Shown piece by piece: positions 17,949-26,614 of a stretch of DNA of 64,000 nucleotides (its first letter is position 1; every line of letters starts with the position of its first letter). Both the position numbers and the translations under genes were made by a program. Below the pieces are notes generated by a model. The model searched no databases, was not told where the DNA came from, and saw nothing but the letters and a program-made list of their open reading frames with translations. The stretch is taken from positions 1 through 64,000 of the forward strand of contig JBKBSO010000004.1 of assembly GCA_046291695.1 (NCBI GenBank), given 5' to 3'. The DNA is from PNNG01 sp046291695 (GTDB lineage: Bacteria > Bacteroidota > Bacteroidia > UBA7662).

Positions 17949-20098
17949 TAAGTATTCGTTGGAACTACATATTCAAAATCAACCTGTCTATTGCGAATAT
18001 CCGCTTTTTTTAGGATTACCGATACTTTTTGACCCAATCGAATTCGCCTTCCGCTTCGGTTAGCAACCACACAAAACTCGTCTTCATCAAAAAAGTATTT
18101 ATCGTCCTGCATGCTGGTGTACCTTACCAAACCTTCACAGTGGTTGTAATCAATCACCACATAAAAGCCAAAATCAGTAATGCTTCCTACAATCCCTTCA
18201 AAGGTCTCGCCCTCACGATGCTGAATCATTTCTATTTGCTTGTATTTGGTAGATGCCCGCTCGGCCTGTGTCGCTGCCCTTTCCCTTTCACTGCAATGCA
18301 TACATTCTTTTTCAAGCTTTTCCTGCTGCTCAGGCGACGCCTCCTGCATGTACAAATCAAGTAATCGGTGAACAAGCACATCCGGATATCGTCTAATGGG
18401 GGAGGTAAAATGGCTGTAGTGCTGAAAGGCCAACCCATAATGCCCAATATTTTTTGTAGTGTAAATGGCCTTCGCCATGGTCCTAATGGCCATCGACTCA
18501 ATGATGTCGGCTTCATCCTTACCCTCCAAATCTTCCACCAGTTTGTTGAATGAAGCACTGATATCTTTCCTGCTTCCAACATTGATTTCATAACCAAAAC
18601 GCTCCACAAAGCGGGCAAAGCTCTTAAGACGATCCATATCAGGGGCATCGTGTACGCGATACACAAAGGAAGATCGGTATTTCCCACCCGCCAAAGCCGA
18701 CACATAGGCCGAAACCCGCTTGTTGGCCAGCAACATAAAATCCTCAATGAGCATATGGGCATCTTTCCGCTCTTTCACAAATACGGAAAGAGGCTTCCCA
18801 TTTTCATCGAGCTTAAACTTGAGTTCCTCCGATTCAAACCTGATTGATCCTCGTCTGAACCTTTCATCGCGCAATTGATGAGCAATGCCATTCAACAGGT
18901 TAATCTCATCACGAAAAGGCCCCTCGCCTTGCTCCAGAATCTCTTGTACCTGATCGTAGGTAAACCGATGGTCTGAATGAATAATGGTGCGACCAAACCA
19001 CTCCGACTTGATTTCCCCGGCAAGCGTCATTTCAAAAACGGCGGAATAGGTAAGCTTATCCTCTTTAGGACGCAAAGAACAAACCATATTGCTCAAATTC
19101 TCAGGCAACATGGGTACCACGCGGTCGACCAAATACACCGAGGTCGCCCGTCTAAAGGCTTCGCGGTCAAGCGGACTGCCAGGCGTTACGTAATGCGAAA
19201 CATCTGCAATATGTACTCCTATTTCATAATTGCCATTTTCGAGACGTTGAACCGACAAGGCATCGTCAAAATCTTTTGCATCATCCGGATCAATCGTAAA
19301 GGTGGTTATCTCGCGCATATCCCGTCGCTTTCCAATCTCAGCATCACTGATGCTAATGCTAAAACTTTCTGCTTGCTGAATCACCTCTGGCGGAAAGTGT
19401 AGCGGAAAGCCAAATTCCGCAATAATCGAGAGCATTTCGGTATCATGCTCTCCGGGGGAACCCAGTATTTCTGTAATTTCCCCCAAGGGATTATCGCGGT
19501 TCGCGGGCCAATCGATAAATCTCACAATCACCTTTTGGCCAGACTTGGCTCCCATAAGCTTATCTCGGGGAACCACAATATCGATACCCATTTCTTTGCT
19601 GTCGGGCGATACAAAAGCAAAGCGATCAGTGAGTTGTAATATACCTACAAAGTATTCACGGTGGCGCTTTACAATAGATACCACTTCAGCTTCACGCTTC
19701 CCACCACCTCTCGATTTTTTTACACGAACCTGCACCGTATCGTTTGGCAATGCATTTTTCAATTTAGATTCAGGTATAAAAACATCATCCTCCCCTGCCT
19801 CAGTAATTAAAAAACCGAAACCTCGGGCAGTAATCGAAACTTGTCCTTCGAGCAAAGCTTCTTTGCGTTGCAAACGAAAAGACCCCTGACGAACCTCTTC
19901 GAGTATGTCTTGCCCGTGCAACTTCTCAATTACTTGGAGCACCATAGCTCGCTCTAACTCATCGGTAAGCCTAAGTTTGGCAGCAATTTCCTTGTAGTTA
20001 TATGACTTTTCGCTTTTAGACGACCGATAAATCCGCAACACTTCGTCGGAAAGGTTGTGAAGTTGTTTTTTGAGCGTATTCTTTTTTGATTTTGCCAT
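17948..20098 (-). CDS. rnr: Ribonuclease R
   Basis: This 716-residue RNase II/R-family 3'-5' exoribonuclease degrades structured RNA. An N-terminal helical and cold-shock region (ITARGFGFLITEAGEDDVFIPESKLKNALPNDTV) leads into the RNB domain, with the metal-binding cluster TFTIDPDDAKDFDDALSV and the signature HYGLAFQHYSHFTSPIRRYPD. The C-terminal S1 domain (GIVGSITDFGFYVVIDYNHCEGLV) completes the architecture. The length is normal. It begins 2 nt after the ABC ATPase stop and overlaps the prenyl synthase, indicating co-transcription. Confidence 0.95.
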   Translation of the reverse strand: MAKSKKNTLKKQLHNLSDEVLRIYRSSKSEKSYNYKEIAAKLRLTDELERAMVLQVIEKLHGQDILEEVRQGSFRLQRKEALLEGQVSITARGFGFLITEAGEDDVFIPESKLKNALPNDTVQVRVKKSRGGGKREAEVVSIVKRHREYFVGILQLTDRFAFVSPDSKEMGIDIVVPRDKLMGAKSGQKVIVRFIDWPANRDNPLGEITEILGSPGEHDTEMLSIIAEFGFPLHFPPEVIQQAESFSISISDAEIGKRRDMREITTFTIDPDDAKDFDDALSVQRLENGNYEIGVHIADVSHYVTPGSPLDREAFRRATSVYLVDRVVPMLPENLSNMVCSLRPKEDKLTYSAVFEMTLAGEIKSEWFGRTIIHSDHRFTYDQVQEILEQGEGPFRDEINLLNGIAHQLRDERFRRGSIRFESEELKFKLDENGKPLSVFVKERKDAHMLIEDFMLLANKRVSAYVSALAGGKYRSSFVYRVHDAPDMDRLKSFARFVERFGYEINVGSRKDISASFNKLVEDLEGKDEADIIESMAIRTMAKAIYTTKNIGHYGLAFQHYSHFTSPIRRYPDVLVHRLLDLYMQEASPEQQEKLEKECMHCSERERAATQAERASTKYKQIEMIQHREGETFEGIVGSITDFGFYVVIDYNHCEGLVRYTSMQDDKYFFDEDEFCVVANRSGRRIRLGQKVSVILKKADIRNRQVDFEYVVPTNT

Positions 20099-20100
20099 AA

Positions 20101-21828
20101 TTAAGTTGTTAAAACAGGTATCGCTGCAATGAGCTTCCTGCTATACTCACTTTCGGGCTGCAAATATAGTTTGTCAGCCTCCTGAATTTCCTCGCATTTC
20201 CCTGCCCGCAAAACCATAACCCGATCGGCGATATGCTTCACTACAGACAAGTCGTGTGATATAAAGATATAGGTTAGGCCTAGTTTTTCTTGTAAACTTT
20301 TAAGCAAGTTCAAAACCTGGGCCTGCACCGATACATCCAATGCCGAAACCGACTCATCGCATATGATAAATGATGGTTCAAGTGCCAAACAACGAGCAAT
20401 AACAATCCGCTGTCTTTGTCCGCCACTAAACTCATGTGGATATCGAGCAGATGCAGCAGCTGTCAAACCGACCTCCTCAAGCAATTCGTGTACCCGTTTA
20501 CGTACTTCTATAGAGGAATGACGTAACTGATGCACGCGTATGGGTTCTGCAATGGCGTCAAATACCGTCATTCGTGGATTTAAACTGCCGTAAGGATCCT
20601 GAAAAATCACCTGAACCGATCTTCGAAAAACCCGTTTTTCTTCGTTACTAAAATGAGCATACGATTTTCCTTGATAGCACAATTCTCCTGAACTAGGGGC
20701 AATCAAACCAGCCACCAATTTACCAATGGTACTTTTTCCAGAACCTGATTCGCCCACCAAGCCTAAGGTTTCATGGGGAAAAACCTCAAAACTGACACCA
20801 TCAACCGCCCTAACCACTTCCTTTGCCTTAAAAAGCCCCCTCGACTGCACATAGTTCAAGTGCAAATTGGTTACCTGCAATAAGGCTTCCTGCTTATAGA
20901 GCCACTCATGTCGCTTAACGCGCTGCGATAAAGGTTCAGGCTTTACTTCAACGGTCTTTTCGTCATTAAAATCTGCTACCGTAAGTAATCGATTTACCCG
21001 TATTTCCATTACAGGCCTACAGGCCAACAATGCCCGTGTATAGGCCGATTTAGGTGTTTGGAATACCACAGTAGTAGGACCGTACTCCATTTGCTGCCCG
21101 CGATAAAGCACCAACACCTGATCGGCCAATTGGGCAACCACCCCTAAATCATGCGTAATAAAAATTACCCCGAGCTGTCGTTTGCGACTTAACTGCCGCA
21201 ATAACTCCAAAATGGTAGCTTGCACGGTTACGTCTAGTGCCGTTGTGGGTTCATCGGCTATGAGCAATGCAGGGTCGCAGGCGAGCGCCATGGCAATCAT
21301 CACCCGTTGCCGTTGTCCACCACTCAATTCATGTGGATATGAACGCATGATTTGCGCTGGTCGGGGAAGTAGCACCTCTTCGAACAAACCCAAAACCTTC
21401 TGCTGTACAGCCGTCTCATCTAGCTCGGGTTGGTGCAGGCGTATGCCTTCGGCCACCTGTTCGCCGCAACGCATTACCGGATTCAATGCCGACATGGGCT
21501 CCTGAAAAATCATGGACATCCCCCTGCCTCTTAGTCTTCGGTGCGTAGCTCGATCGATATGAGCCAAATCATAAATCTGCTCATCGAACTGAAAACGCAT
21601 GCTGCTTTCTGAACTGATTTTACTAAAATCGGGAGGCAACAAGCCCATAATGGCCAACGAGCTCACCGACTTTCCTGAACCCGATTCTCCAACAATGCCG
21701 AGCACTTCTCCTCGCTCGAGCTTAAAGCTGATTTGATGGGTTACATCATGATAAGCACCCGATTCAAAAAACGCTATAGAAAGCCGTTCAACTTCCAATA
21801 AAGGCGTATGCGCGGGGGCTGAATTCAT
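20101..21828 (-). CDS. Fused oligopeptide-type ABC transporter ATPase (DppD-DppF fusion)
   Basis: This 575-residue protein contains two complete nucleotide-binding domains. Each has Walker A GESGSGKS, a signature (LSGGQRQR and FSGGQRQR) and Walker B (LLIADEPTTALD and FIICDESVSALD). The order matches the dipeptide/oligopeptide/nickel family ATPases fused as in YejF or GsiA. The TIGR01727-type C-terminal extension appears after the first domain (YRGQQMEYGPTTVVF). No permease or substrate-binding protein is encoded nearby, so the partner lies elsewhere. It sits 41 nt after the exonuclease gene and 2 nt before rnr. Confidence 0.92.
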   Translation of the reverse strand: MNSAPAHTPLLEVERLSIAFFESGAYHDVTHQISFKLERGEVLGIVGESGSGKSVSSLAIMGLLPPDFSKISSESSMRFQFDEQIYDLAHIDRATHRRLRGRGMSMIFQEPMSALNPVMRCGEQVAEGIRLHQPELDETAVQQKVLGLFEEVLLPRPAQIMRSYPHELSGGQRQRVMIAMALACDPALLIADEPTTALDVTVQATILELLRQLSRKRQLGVIFITHDLGVVAQLADQVLVLYRGQQMEYGPTTVVFQTPKSAYTRALLACRPVMEIRVNRLLTVADFNDEKTVEVKPEPLSQRVKRHEWLYKQEALLQVTNLHLNYVQSRGLFKAKEVVRAVDGVSFEVFPHETLGLVGESGSGKSTIGKLVAGLIAPSSGELCYQGKSYAHFSNEEKRVFRRSVQVIFQDPYGSLNPRMTVFDAIAEPIRVHQLRHSSIEVRKRVHELLEEVGLTAAASARYPHEFSGGQRQRIVIARCLALEPSFIICDESVSALDVSVQAQVLNLLKSLQEKLGLTYIFISHDLSVVKHIADRVMVLRAGKCEEIQEADKLYLQPESEYSRKLIAAIPVLTT

Positions 21829-21869
21829 TGTACTACAAAATAAGGGCTTTTATAGGTTTCCGCATGCTT

Positions 21870-22601
21870 TCAGCCATCATTTTTAAGTGATATTTGTGCA
21901 TCGTCGATGGGCGGCTGCCCCTGAAATACCTGCATCAACCGCACTACGGTTACTACATCCCGCTCACAATAGCGCACAATACGCTCCAAATCACGCGCTT
22001 TATAGTACACGTCTGCAACCTCACTCCCGTCAATATCATCCTTGGGACTCGGAATATTAAATAACCAAGCCAGCAGTTTTAAGGAGGTAAAGTGTTTGTA
22101 GTCACCAAATTTCCAATACTGCAAGGTATCGAGGTGACGAACCTCCCATGGTTTTAGCCCTGCTATATCAACAATAGCCGGTAAGCGAATGCCATGAACG
22201 AGCATCCGACGGCATAGATATGGCAAATCAAATTCCCGAATGTTGTGACCACATAACACCCGATTAGCACGCCCCCATTGCTCCAACACTTCAGCGAAAT
22301 CGAGCAAGAGCTGCTTTTCGTCGGTATGGCAGTAAGACTTCAACCTGAGCTCAACCCCTTGTGTTCCCTGATGAATAAATCCTGCTGAAATGCAAACAAT
22401 CTTACCAAATTCAGCATAAATACCTGCACGTTGGTACAAAATTTCTGGAGTCTCCTCCTCCTTCCGGGCCAAAAAACCAGCCTTATGGTCCCAAAAATCT
22501 CGGGCCGTATCTGACAATTCCGCATAAGTAGACAGTTGAGGTACTGTTTCGATGTCAAAAAACAACACATCTGCTAAATTCAAAGAAGCCTGATTCATCA
22601 T
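21870..22601 (-). CDS. PolB-like 3'-5' exonuclease (DEDDy family)
   Basis: This 243-residue protein has the DnaQ-like exonuclease fold of the 'predicted PolB-like 3'-5' exonuclease' family. Exo I is FFDIETVP (Asp/Glu), Exo II is CGHNIREFDLPYLCRRM (Asp), and Exo III is YCERDVVTVVRLMQVF (Tyr...Asp). The four acidic metal ligands are therefore present. It lacks a polymerase domain and probably acts as a stand-alone DNA-repair or nucleic-acid-processing enzyme. It is the first gene of the operon with the ABC ATPase, rnr and prenyl synthase. Confidence 0.85.
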   Translation of the reverse strand: MMNQASLNLADVLFFDIETVPQLSTYAELSDTARDFWDHKAGFLARKEEETPEILYQRAGIYAEFGKIVCISAGFIHQGTQGVELRLKSYCHTDEKQLLLDFAEVLEQWGRANRVLCGHNIREFDLPYLCRRMLVHGIRLPAIVDIAGLKPWEVRHLDTLQYWKFGDYKHFTSLKLLAWLFNIPSPKDDIDGSEVADVYYKARDLERIVRYCERDVVTVVRLMQVFQGQPPIDDAQISLKNDG

Positions 22602-22657
22602 AATTCGAAGTTTTGAGGGTTATTTCCAATTTTAAATACTAATTCCGTGATAATAAG

Positions 22658-22687
22658 TTTGCCATCCAAAGCTTTAGCGTAATTTTG
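22658..22687 (+). promoter_or_regulatory. Promoter of the membrane coiled-coil gene
   Basis: TTTG (22658-22661), an 18-nt spacer and TAATTTTG (22680-22687) match the Bacteroidota consensus. The ATG follows 34 nt later. It lies in the divergent region shared with the exonuclease operon. Confidence 0.7.
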
Positions 22688-22721
22688 CACGAAAATTGAC
22701 AACAATTGCGTTAAACGAGAT

Positions 22722-23624
22722 ATGAACGACGACAGCAAATCAAAATCGAAGCGACTAGCCCTGATCATTGTAATCATTTTACTGATCGTCTTAAATGGGG
22801 TCTTCATTTATGTATGGAATACCAACCGGGTATTAAAGGAAGAATCGCAACGCCTCCTCCTCCAAAAAGAAGTTGAATACCAAAAGGCCCTGGGTGAGCT
22901 TAATTTATTCAAAGGAAAAAATGCGCAACTCGACAGCCTAGTTGAAGCCGCAGGCCAGGAATTGGCACTTAAAAGTTCGCAATTAGACAGCTTATTGCAA
23001 ATAAATAAGCTATCGGCCCAGCAAATCGAGCGCTTCAAACGAGAGAACGGCAAGTTGAATTATTACAAGCAGATTTATCTAGAGAAAATAGACTCACTCA
23101 TTAAAGCCAATGAGAACCTCGAAATTGAAAATAAAAGCTTGAAAGCCGAAATCAAAGTAGAGCAAAGAAGAACGGAGCGTTTAACTGACGAAAACGTGAA
23201 GCTCACCAATAAAGTAGCACTTGGCGCAGTACTCAAACTTAACAGTTTTGCAATTGAAGGTATTCGAATGCGTTCAGGAGGAAAAGAAGCCGGCACCACA
23301 AGAGCACGAAGTGTAGAGAAGTTAAAAGCCTGCTTTACTTTAGGTGAAAACCGGGTTGCCAATAGAGGCAATAAAAACATTTACCTTCGGGTGATTGGCC
23401 CCGAAGGTGCATCCCTATGGATTGAAGATGCTGGATCGGGCAAATTCATAGCAGAAGGTCAGGAAACACTTTACACGGCCATGGCCACGGTTGACTACCA
23501 ACAAGAAGAACTCCCCATTTGCATTTATTGGACCAAGGGCTCACCCTTTATGGAAGGCACCTATAAAGCCGAAGTCTATGCAGATGGACTTCTTATCGGG
23601 GAGACCACCTTTAGCCTACGCTAA
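22722..23624 (+). CDS. Membrane-anchored coiled-coil protein of unknown function
   Basis: This 300-residue protein has a basic N-terminus (KSKSKR), one transmembrane helix at about residues 13-31 (LALIIVIILLIVLNGVFIYV) and a long coiled coil at about 35-165, rich in Leu heptads and Glu/Lys (RLLLQKEVEYQKALGELNLF, ENLEIENKSLKAEIKVEQRR). A compact beta-rich C-terminal domain of about 120 residues follows (CFTLGENRVANRGNKNIYLRV...WIEDAGSGKF). It probably projects into the periplasm. Similar Bacteroidota proteins are often called SMC-like or 'chromosome partitioning', but nothing here supports that role. It has its own promoter and terminator. Confidence 0.8.
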   Translation: MNDDSKSKSKRLALIIVIILLIVLNGVFIYVWNTNRVLKEESQRLLLQKEVEYQKALGELNLFKGKNAQLDSLVEAAGQELALKSSQLDSLLQINKLSAQQIERFKRENGKLNYYKQIYLEKIDSLIKANENLEIENKSLKAEIKVEQRRTERLTDENVKLTNKVALGAVLKLNSFAIEGIRMRSGGKEAGTTRARSVEKLKACFTLGENRVANRGNKNIYLRVIGPEGASLWIEDAGSGKFIAEGQETLYTAMATVDYQQEELPICIYWTKGSPFMEGTYKAEVYADGLLIGETTFSLR

Positions 23625-23643
23625 ACACGATAAAAGATCAGGA

Positions 23644-23674
23644 AAAACCAGCCTTAACAAGCTGGTTTTTTTTT
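23644..23674 (+). terminator. Terminator of the coiled-coil gene
   Basis: AAAACCAGC and GCTGGTTTT form a 9-bp perfect stem with an 8-nt loop, followed by several more T. It begins 19 nt after the stop codon. Confidence 0.85.
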
Positions 23675-23689
23675 ATTCAATGCATAAAA

Positions 23690-23846
23690 TACCTACCATT
23701 GCGCGCTGCTTTAACCCAGCTGCATTCCCCCTTCCAATCTGTTGACGTAAACAGCAATGGAGGCGCAACCTTCAAACTTTTGCCGGTGATGAAGTAGTTT
23801 CACATAGCACAACACTTAAAAAGGCGCCTCCCGGCGCCTTTTTGTC
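23690..23846 (+). ncRNA. Candidate small structured RNA between two terminators
   Basis: The intergenic region 23625-23971 has no convincing protein gene. Between the terminator of the upstream gene and a second strong terminator at 23819 lie about 145 nt that can fold. CCATTGC (from about 23696) pairs with GCAATGG (about 23753-23759), enclosing a hairpin CTGTT-N6-AACAG, and TTGCGC is also complementary to GCGCAA. A second terminator with no gene in front of it is best explained by a separate transcript. No 6S, SRP, RNase P or tmRNA signature was recognised and the promoter (TACCATTG at 23694, no clear -33) is weak. Confidence 0.3.
23819..23843. terminator. Strong symmetrical terminator without an assigned gene
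   Basis: AAAAGGCGCC-TCCC-GGCGCCTTTTT is a perfect 10-bp stem with a 4-nt loop and T runs in both directions. It is the main evidence for a short transcript ending here. Confidence 0.8.
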
Positions 23847-23877
23847 TGAAAACTAAACTAAACCTATGAAAACTACC

Positions 23878-23893
23878 TCGTTGAATTCAACGA
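23878..23893. repeat. 16-bp perfect palindrome in a short reading frame
   Basis: TCGTTGAATTCAACGA is a perfect inverted repeat. It lies inside a 15-codon frame (23866-23913, MKTTSLNSTNVSNQR) that follows the terminator at 23819. The palindrome could be an operator or chance; the frame has no supporting homology and is not called as a gene. Confidence 0.4.
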
Positions 23894-23931
23894 ACGTTTC
23901 GAATCAAAGATAAAGAGATTTTCCAAATATG

Positions 23932-23958
23932 AAAAAAAACCTTCCAATAAATGGAAAG
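23932..23958 (-). terminator. Terminator of the TPR-barrel-SPOR operon
   Basis: On the minus strand CTTTCCA and TGGAAGG form a 7-bp stem with one G-T wobble and a 5-nt loop, followed by eight T. It lies 13 nt after the SPOR gene. Confidence 0.65.
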
Positions 23959-23971
23959 ATCGCCTTTTCAA

Positions 23972-24937
23972 TTATTCTGCCAAAATCCAGGAGTCTGGAT
24001 TGATTTTTTTCTGAATTTCTATCAAAAAGGGAGTAGCCTCATCGCGACTACCATATTTAAACACGCCAATCCTCACCAAGCCTGATCCAGGAATCGCCAT
24101 TTTGACCGCTTCATAGCCAAGAGATTTAACATGATTAAACATGGCTTCGGCGTTTTTTACTGAGGCAAATGCCCCTACTACAACAATATGCTGAACTTTA
24201 CTGGATTGCTTTTCTTTTTGCCTCGCTTCGTATTGCTCCAAGCGTAAAGCCTCCAAGCTATCAGCTTCGTTTTCCATTCTTTCTCGCTCAATGGCAAGCA
24301 AGGCCAGCTCCTCTTCTGAAGGCGCTTCTACCACAGGAATGTCTGTTGGTTTTTCATCCAACACCGATGTGTCAAATGGATTTAAACTCGCCCAATCGCG
24401 TTTAAAAAACTGCCCATCTTGTGCCAGAAAATTAATAATTACCAGATTTACCCCAAGAATGAGCAACACAATAGCCGCAACTTTCAAATACCAATTGGTC
24501 TTGTCTTTTGGTTTAGTTCGCTTGTCATTATCCATAACCTTTTTCCATTTTGCCGTTGGTAAGGGTTCAATTTGTAAAACTGATAATCCATAATGCTGAA
24601 AAAATCCTAGTTGGCTTCCAGTAGATGGCAAAAACAAATATTCGTCGCTTCGCTTAATGAAATTACCTAAGCCAGGCCATTCAAAACTTTGCCCCTTTTT
24701 CAACTGCTCATCAAGCCAAACAGTTGTGGTTTCTGAGAGCGCTACAACCGGCAATTGCTTTTCTTCATCAAGCCCGGCAACACGAAAGTGCCACTGTCGT
24801 CTAGGTGGTTTGATGCTGTGATTCGAAACCAAAAGTTCAGCACTTTCCATCGTTTCGATGAAATATCCAAGCGCTCCAACCCTAATTCCTTTGGGGGACT
24901 GCAACAAACCATAGGAGATATTTCTAAATCCTTCCAT
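23972..24937 (-). CDS. SPOR-domain membrane protein with HU-CCDC81-like N-terminus
   Basis: This 321-residue protein has a cytoplasmic N-terminal part of about 130 residues resembling the bacterial CCDC81/HU-like module (GIRVGALGYFIET, WPGLGNFIK). A transmembrane helix lies at about residues 148-170 (VAAIVLLILGVNLVIINFLA) and a charged coiled stretch rich in Glu at about 200-245. The C-terminal SPOR domain (HIVVVGAFASVKNAEAMFNHVKSLGY...GLVRIGVFKY) binds denuded peptidoglycan at division sites in known members. It likely links cytoplasm and cell wall. It begins 15 nt after the barrel gene of the same operon. Confidence 0.85.
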   Translation of the reverse strand: MEGFRNISYGLLQSPKGIRVGALGYFIETMESAELLVSNHSIKPPRRQWHFRVAGLDEEKQLPVVALSETTTVWLDEQLKKGQSFEWPGLGNFIKRSDEYLFLPSTGSQLGFFQHYGLSVLQIEPLPTAKWKKVMDNDKRTKPKDKTNWYLKVAAIVLLILGVNLVIINFLAQDGQFFKRDWASLNPFDTSVLDEKPTDIPVVEAPSEEELALLAIERERMENEADSLEALRLEQYEARQKEKQSSKVQHIVVVGAFASVKNAEAMFNHVKSLGYEAVKMAIPGSGLVRIGVFKYGSRDEATPFLIEIQKKINPDSWILAE

Positions 24938-24952
24938 GCGGCTAAATTACGC

Positions 24953-26614
24953 TTAAAAACGAATGTTCAAGCCCCCTAGCAAGTTAAATCCGTACGTTGG
25001 ATAGTTATACCATCTGAAATACCGTGCTGAAGTCACGTTGTTTACATTGAGGAAAAAACCAAAACTTTTGTTGTAGTCATACTTCACGCCGAGGTTCAAG
25101 TCAAAAACACCATTCAAACGCTCCACGCTAGCGGGCTGTATTTCCGATAGGTAAGATACTCCGTTAAACATAATGGCTTCGGCTGTGAAACGGAGTTTGT
25201 TTTGGAGACTATAATGGCCTCCCAATCGTATGGCTACGGTTGGCTGCATAAAAGCAGCTTCCAGGTTCGATAAACCATACCGGCGCAAATCAGCTTTAAA
25301 AAAGCCCTCATACTTGTCGCCAAATTTACGATTGACCTCAACGCGCAAATTAAGCAAATTGGTGCTGCTGTCGTAAACGGGTTGTAAACGGCTAAAGTCT
25401 GTGGTGTCATTCAAAAAAAACATGGCCTGCTCCATACGCTGATAGCTCAACATCACATTGTATGATGTCATCTCATCAATGCTCCCTTTAAGCCCTCCAA
25501 AAAGCTGAAAACGATTGTTCAGGTTCCGGATATCGGGATTAAGGCCAATAAATGGATTGATACGCATTATGTCGTCATAACTTACCCGCTCCGTATTTCC
25601 GGTAATACCGCCGTAAGCAAGCATATACACGTCATTCAATAAGTAGGTGAAGTCGATATGCGGATAAAATCTAAAGTTTGATATGCCCGCGCTGGCCTCC
25701 GTAGCTAAATTTAATCCTGCGTTGAGTATAAAATCTGGCTTCTGTATATTAAATCGGGGCTGAAAGTAAATGAGGGTTCGATTGATGGCTTGGGCGTTAG
25801 GCAGGTTAAAATTGGTATAGTCTACTGCAAAGTCAAAGTTCATCTTTGAGGCTTCATTGCGAACCAGAAGCCCCCCATCTATGCGCAAATTATTCTCTTG
25901 TTGCTGAAAACGATCGGCAAGGGTGTAAAACGAAAACTTTGTGTGAAAGTCTACCTGATCAGCCTCAACCATATGTGTTTTAACCCCTAAACTCCCTCCA
26001 AAGCGGTTAAACACCTGACGTACCGAATCTCTAGGAATTTCTACCGGCTGATGAAAACCGTAAAAATGACGGACCTGTCGGTCGTAATCAAAATTACTGT
26101 GAATCAAAAGCTTGTTCATGTAACGTTTGCCGTGAACACCCAAATGGTTGTCACTCATGGCGGCGTGATCGAAGCGGGAGGTGTCTACCCTCAAATTTCC
26201 AGACGATGAGAAATGTCGAGCTGATAATCCGTATTCAAATTTTGGATCACGTTTATTGGTCAAACGTAAATCGGCCAATGGCGTGTTGTAATTCCCCCCC
26301 CCGATCCGCAGGTGACCGCCTCCCAAACTTGATGGGGGTTCGGGCAAAGCGCGTAAGGGCGTAAGCGGCGCCAGCTCTACGGCTGTGGGCGCCATGCGAT
26401 TGATTCCAGTATAGCTGAGTTCCCTTCGCTCTGTCTCAACTGTAGGTAATTGAGGCACCGGGCTAATTTTTAGGGCGTCGGCCAAGATGGCCTCATAGGC
26501 CCGAACTACCTTAATCGGATCGGCTGTAAATCCGCCCTGACCTCTTTCCTGGCCATGGGTAGCCACCACCAACAATGTAAATAATGTCGAAAATGCTACA
26601 ATAACCTTATTCAT
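24953..26614 (-). CDS. Outer-membrane beta-barrel protein resembling a plug-less TonB receptor barrel
   Basis: This protein is 553 residues long from the chosen start (MNKVIVAFSTLFTLLVVATHGQ, a good signal peptide). The longer open frame extends 34 codons into the TPR gene and is rejected. After a linker with proline-rich PLTPLRALPEPPSSLGGG, alternating beta-strands continue to a TonB-receptor-like end (VKYDYNKSFGFFLNVNNVTSARYF...GGLNIRF). No carboxypeptidase-regulatory or plug domain is present, so TonB-driven import is doubtful. The start overlaps the TPR stop by 8 nt, which implies translational coupling and probably a complex with the TPR protein. Confidence 0.75.
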   Translation of the reverse strand: MNKVIVAFSTLFTLLVVATHGQERGQGGFTADPIKVVRAYEAILADALKISPVPQLPTVETERRELSYTGINRMAPTAVELAPLTPLRALPEPPSSLGGGHLRIGGGNYNTPLADLRLTNKRDPKFEYGLSARHFSSSGNLRVDTSRFDHAAMSDNHLGVHGKRYMNKLLIHSNFDYDRQVRHFYGFHQPVEIPRDSVRQVFNRFGGSLGVKTHMVEADQVDFHTKFSFYTLADRFQQQENNLRIDGGLLVRNEASKMNFDFAVDYTNFNLPNAQAINRTLIYFQPRFNIQKPDFILNAGLNLATEASAGISNFRFYPHIDFTYLLNDVYMLAYGGITGNTERVSYDDIMRINPFIGLNPDIRNLNNRFQLFGGLKGSIDEMTSYNVMLSYQRMEQAMFFLNDTTDFSRLQPVYDSSTNLLNLRVEVNRKFGDKYEGFFKADLRRYGLSNLEAAFMQPTVAIRLGGHYSLQNKLRFTAEAIMFNGVSYLSEIQPASVERLNGVFDLNLGVKYDYNKSFGFFLNVNNVTSARYFRWYNYPTYGFNLLGGLNIRF

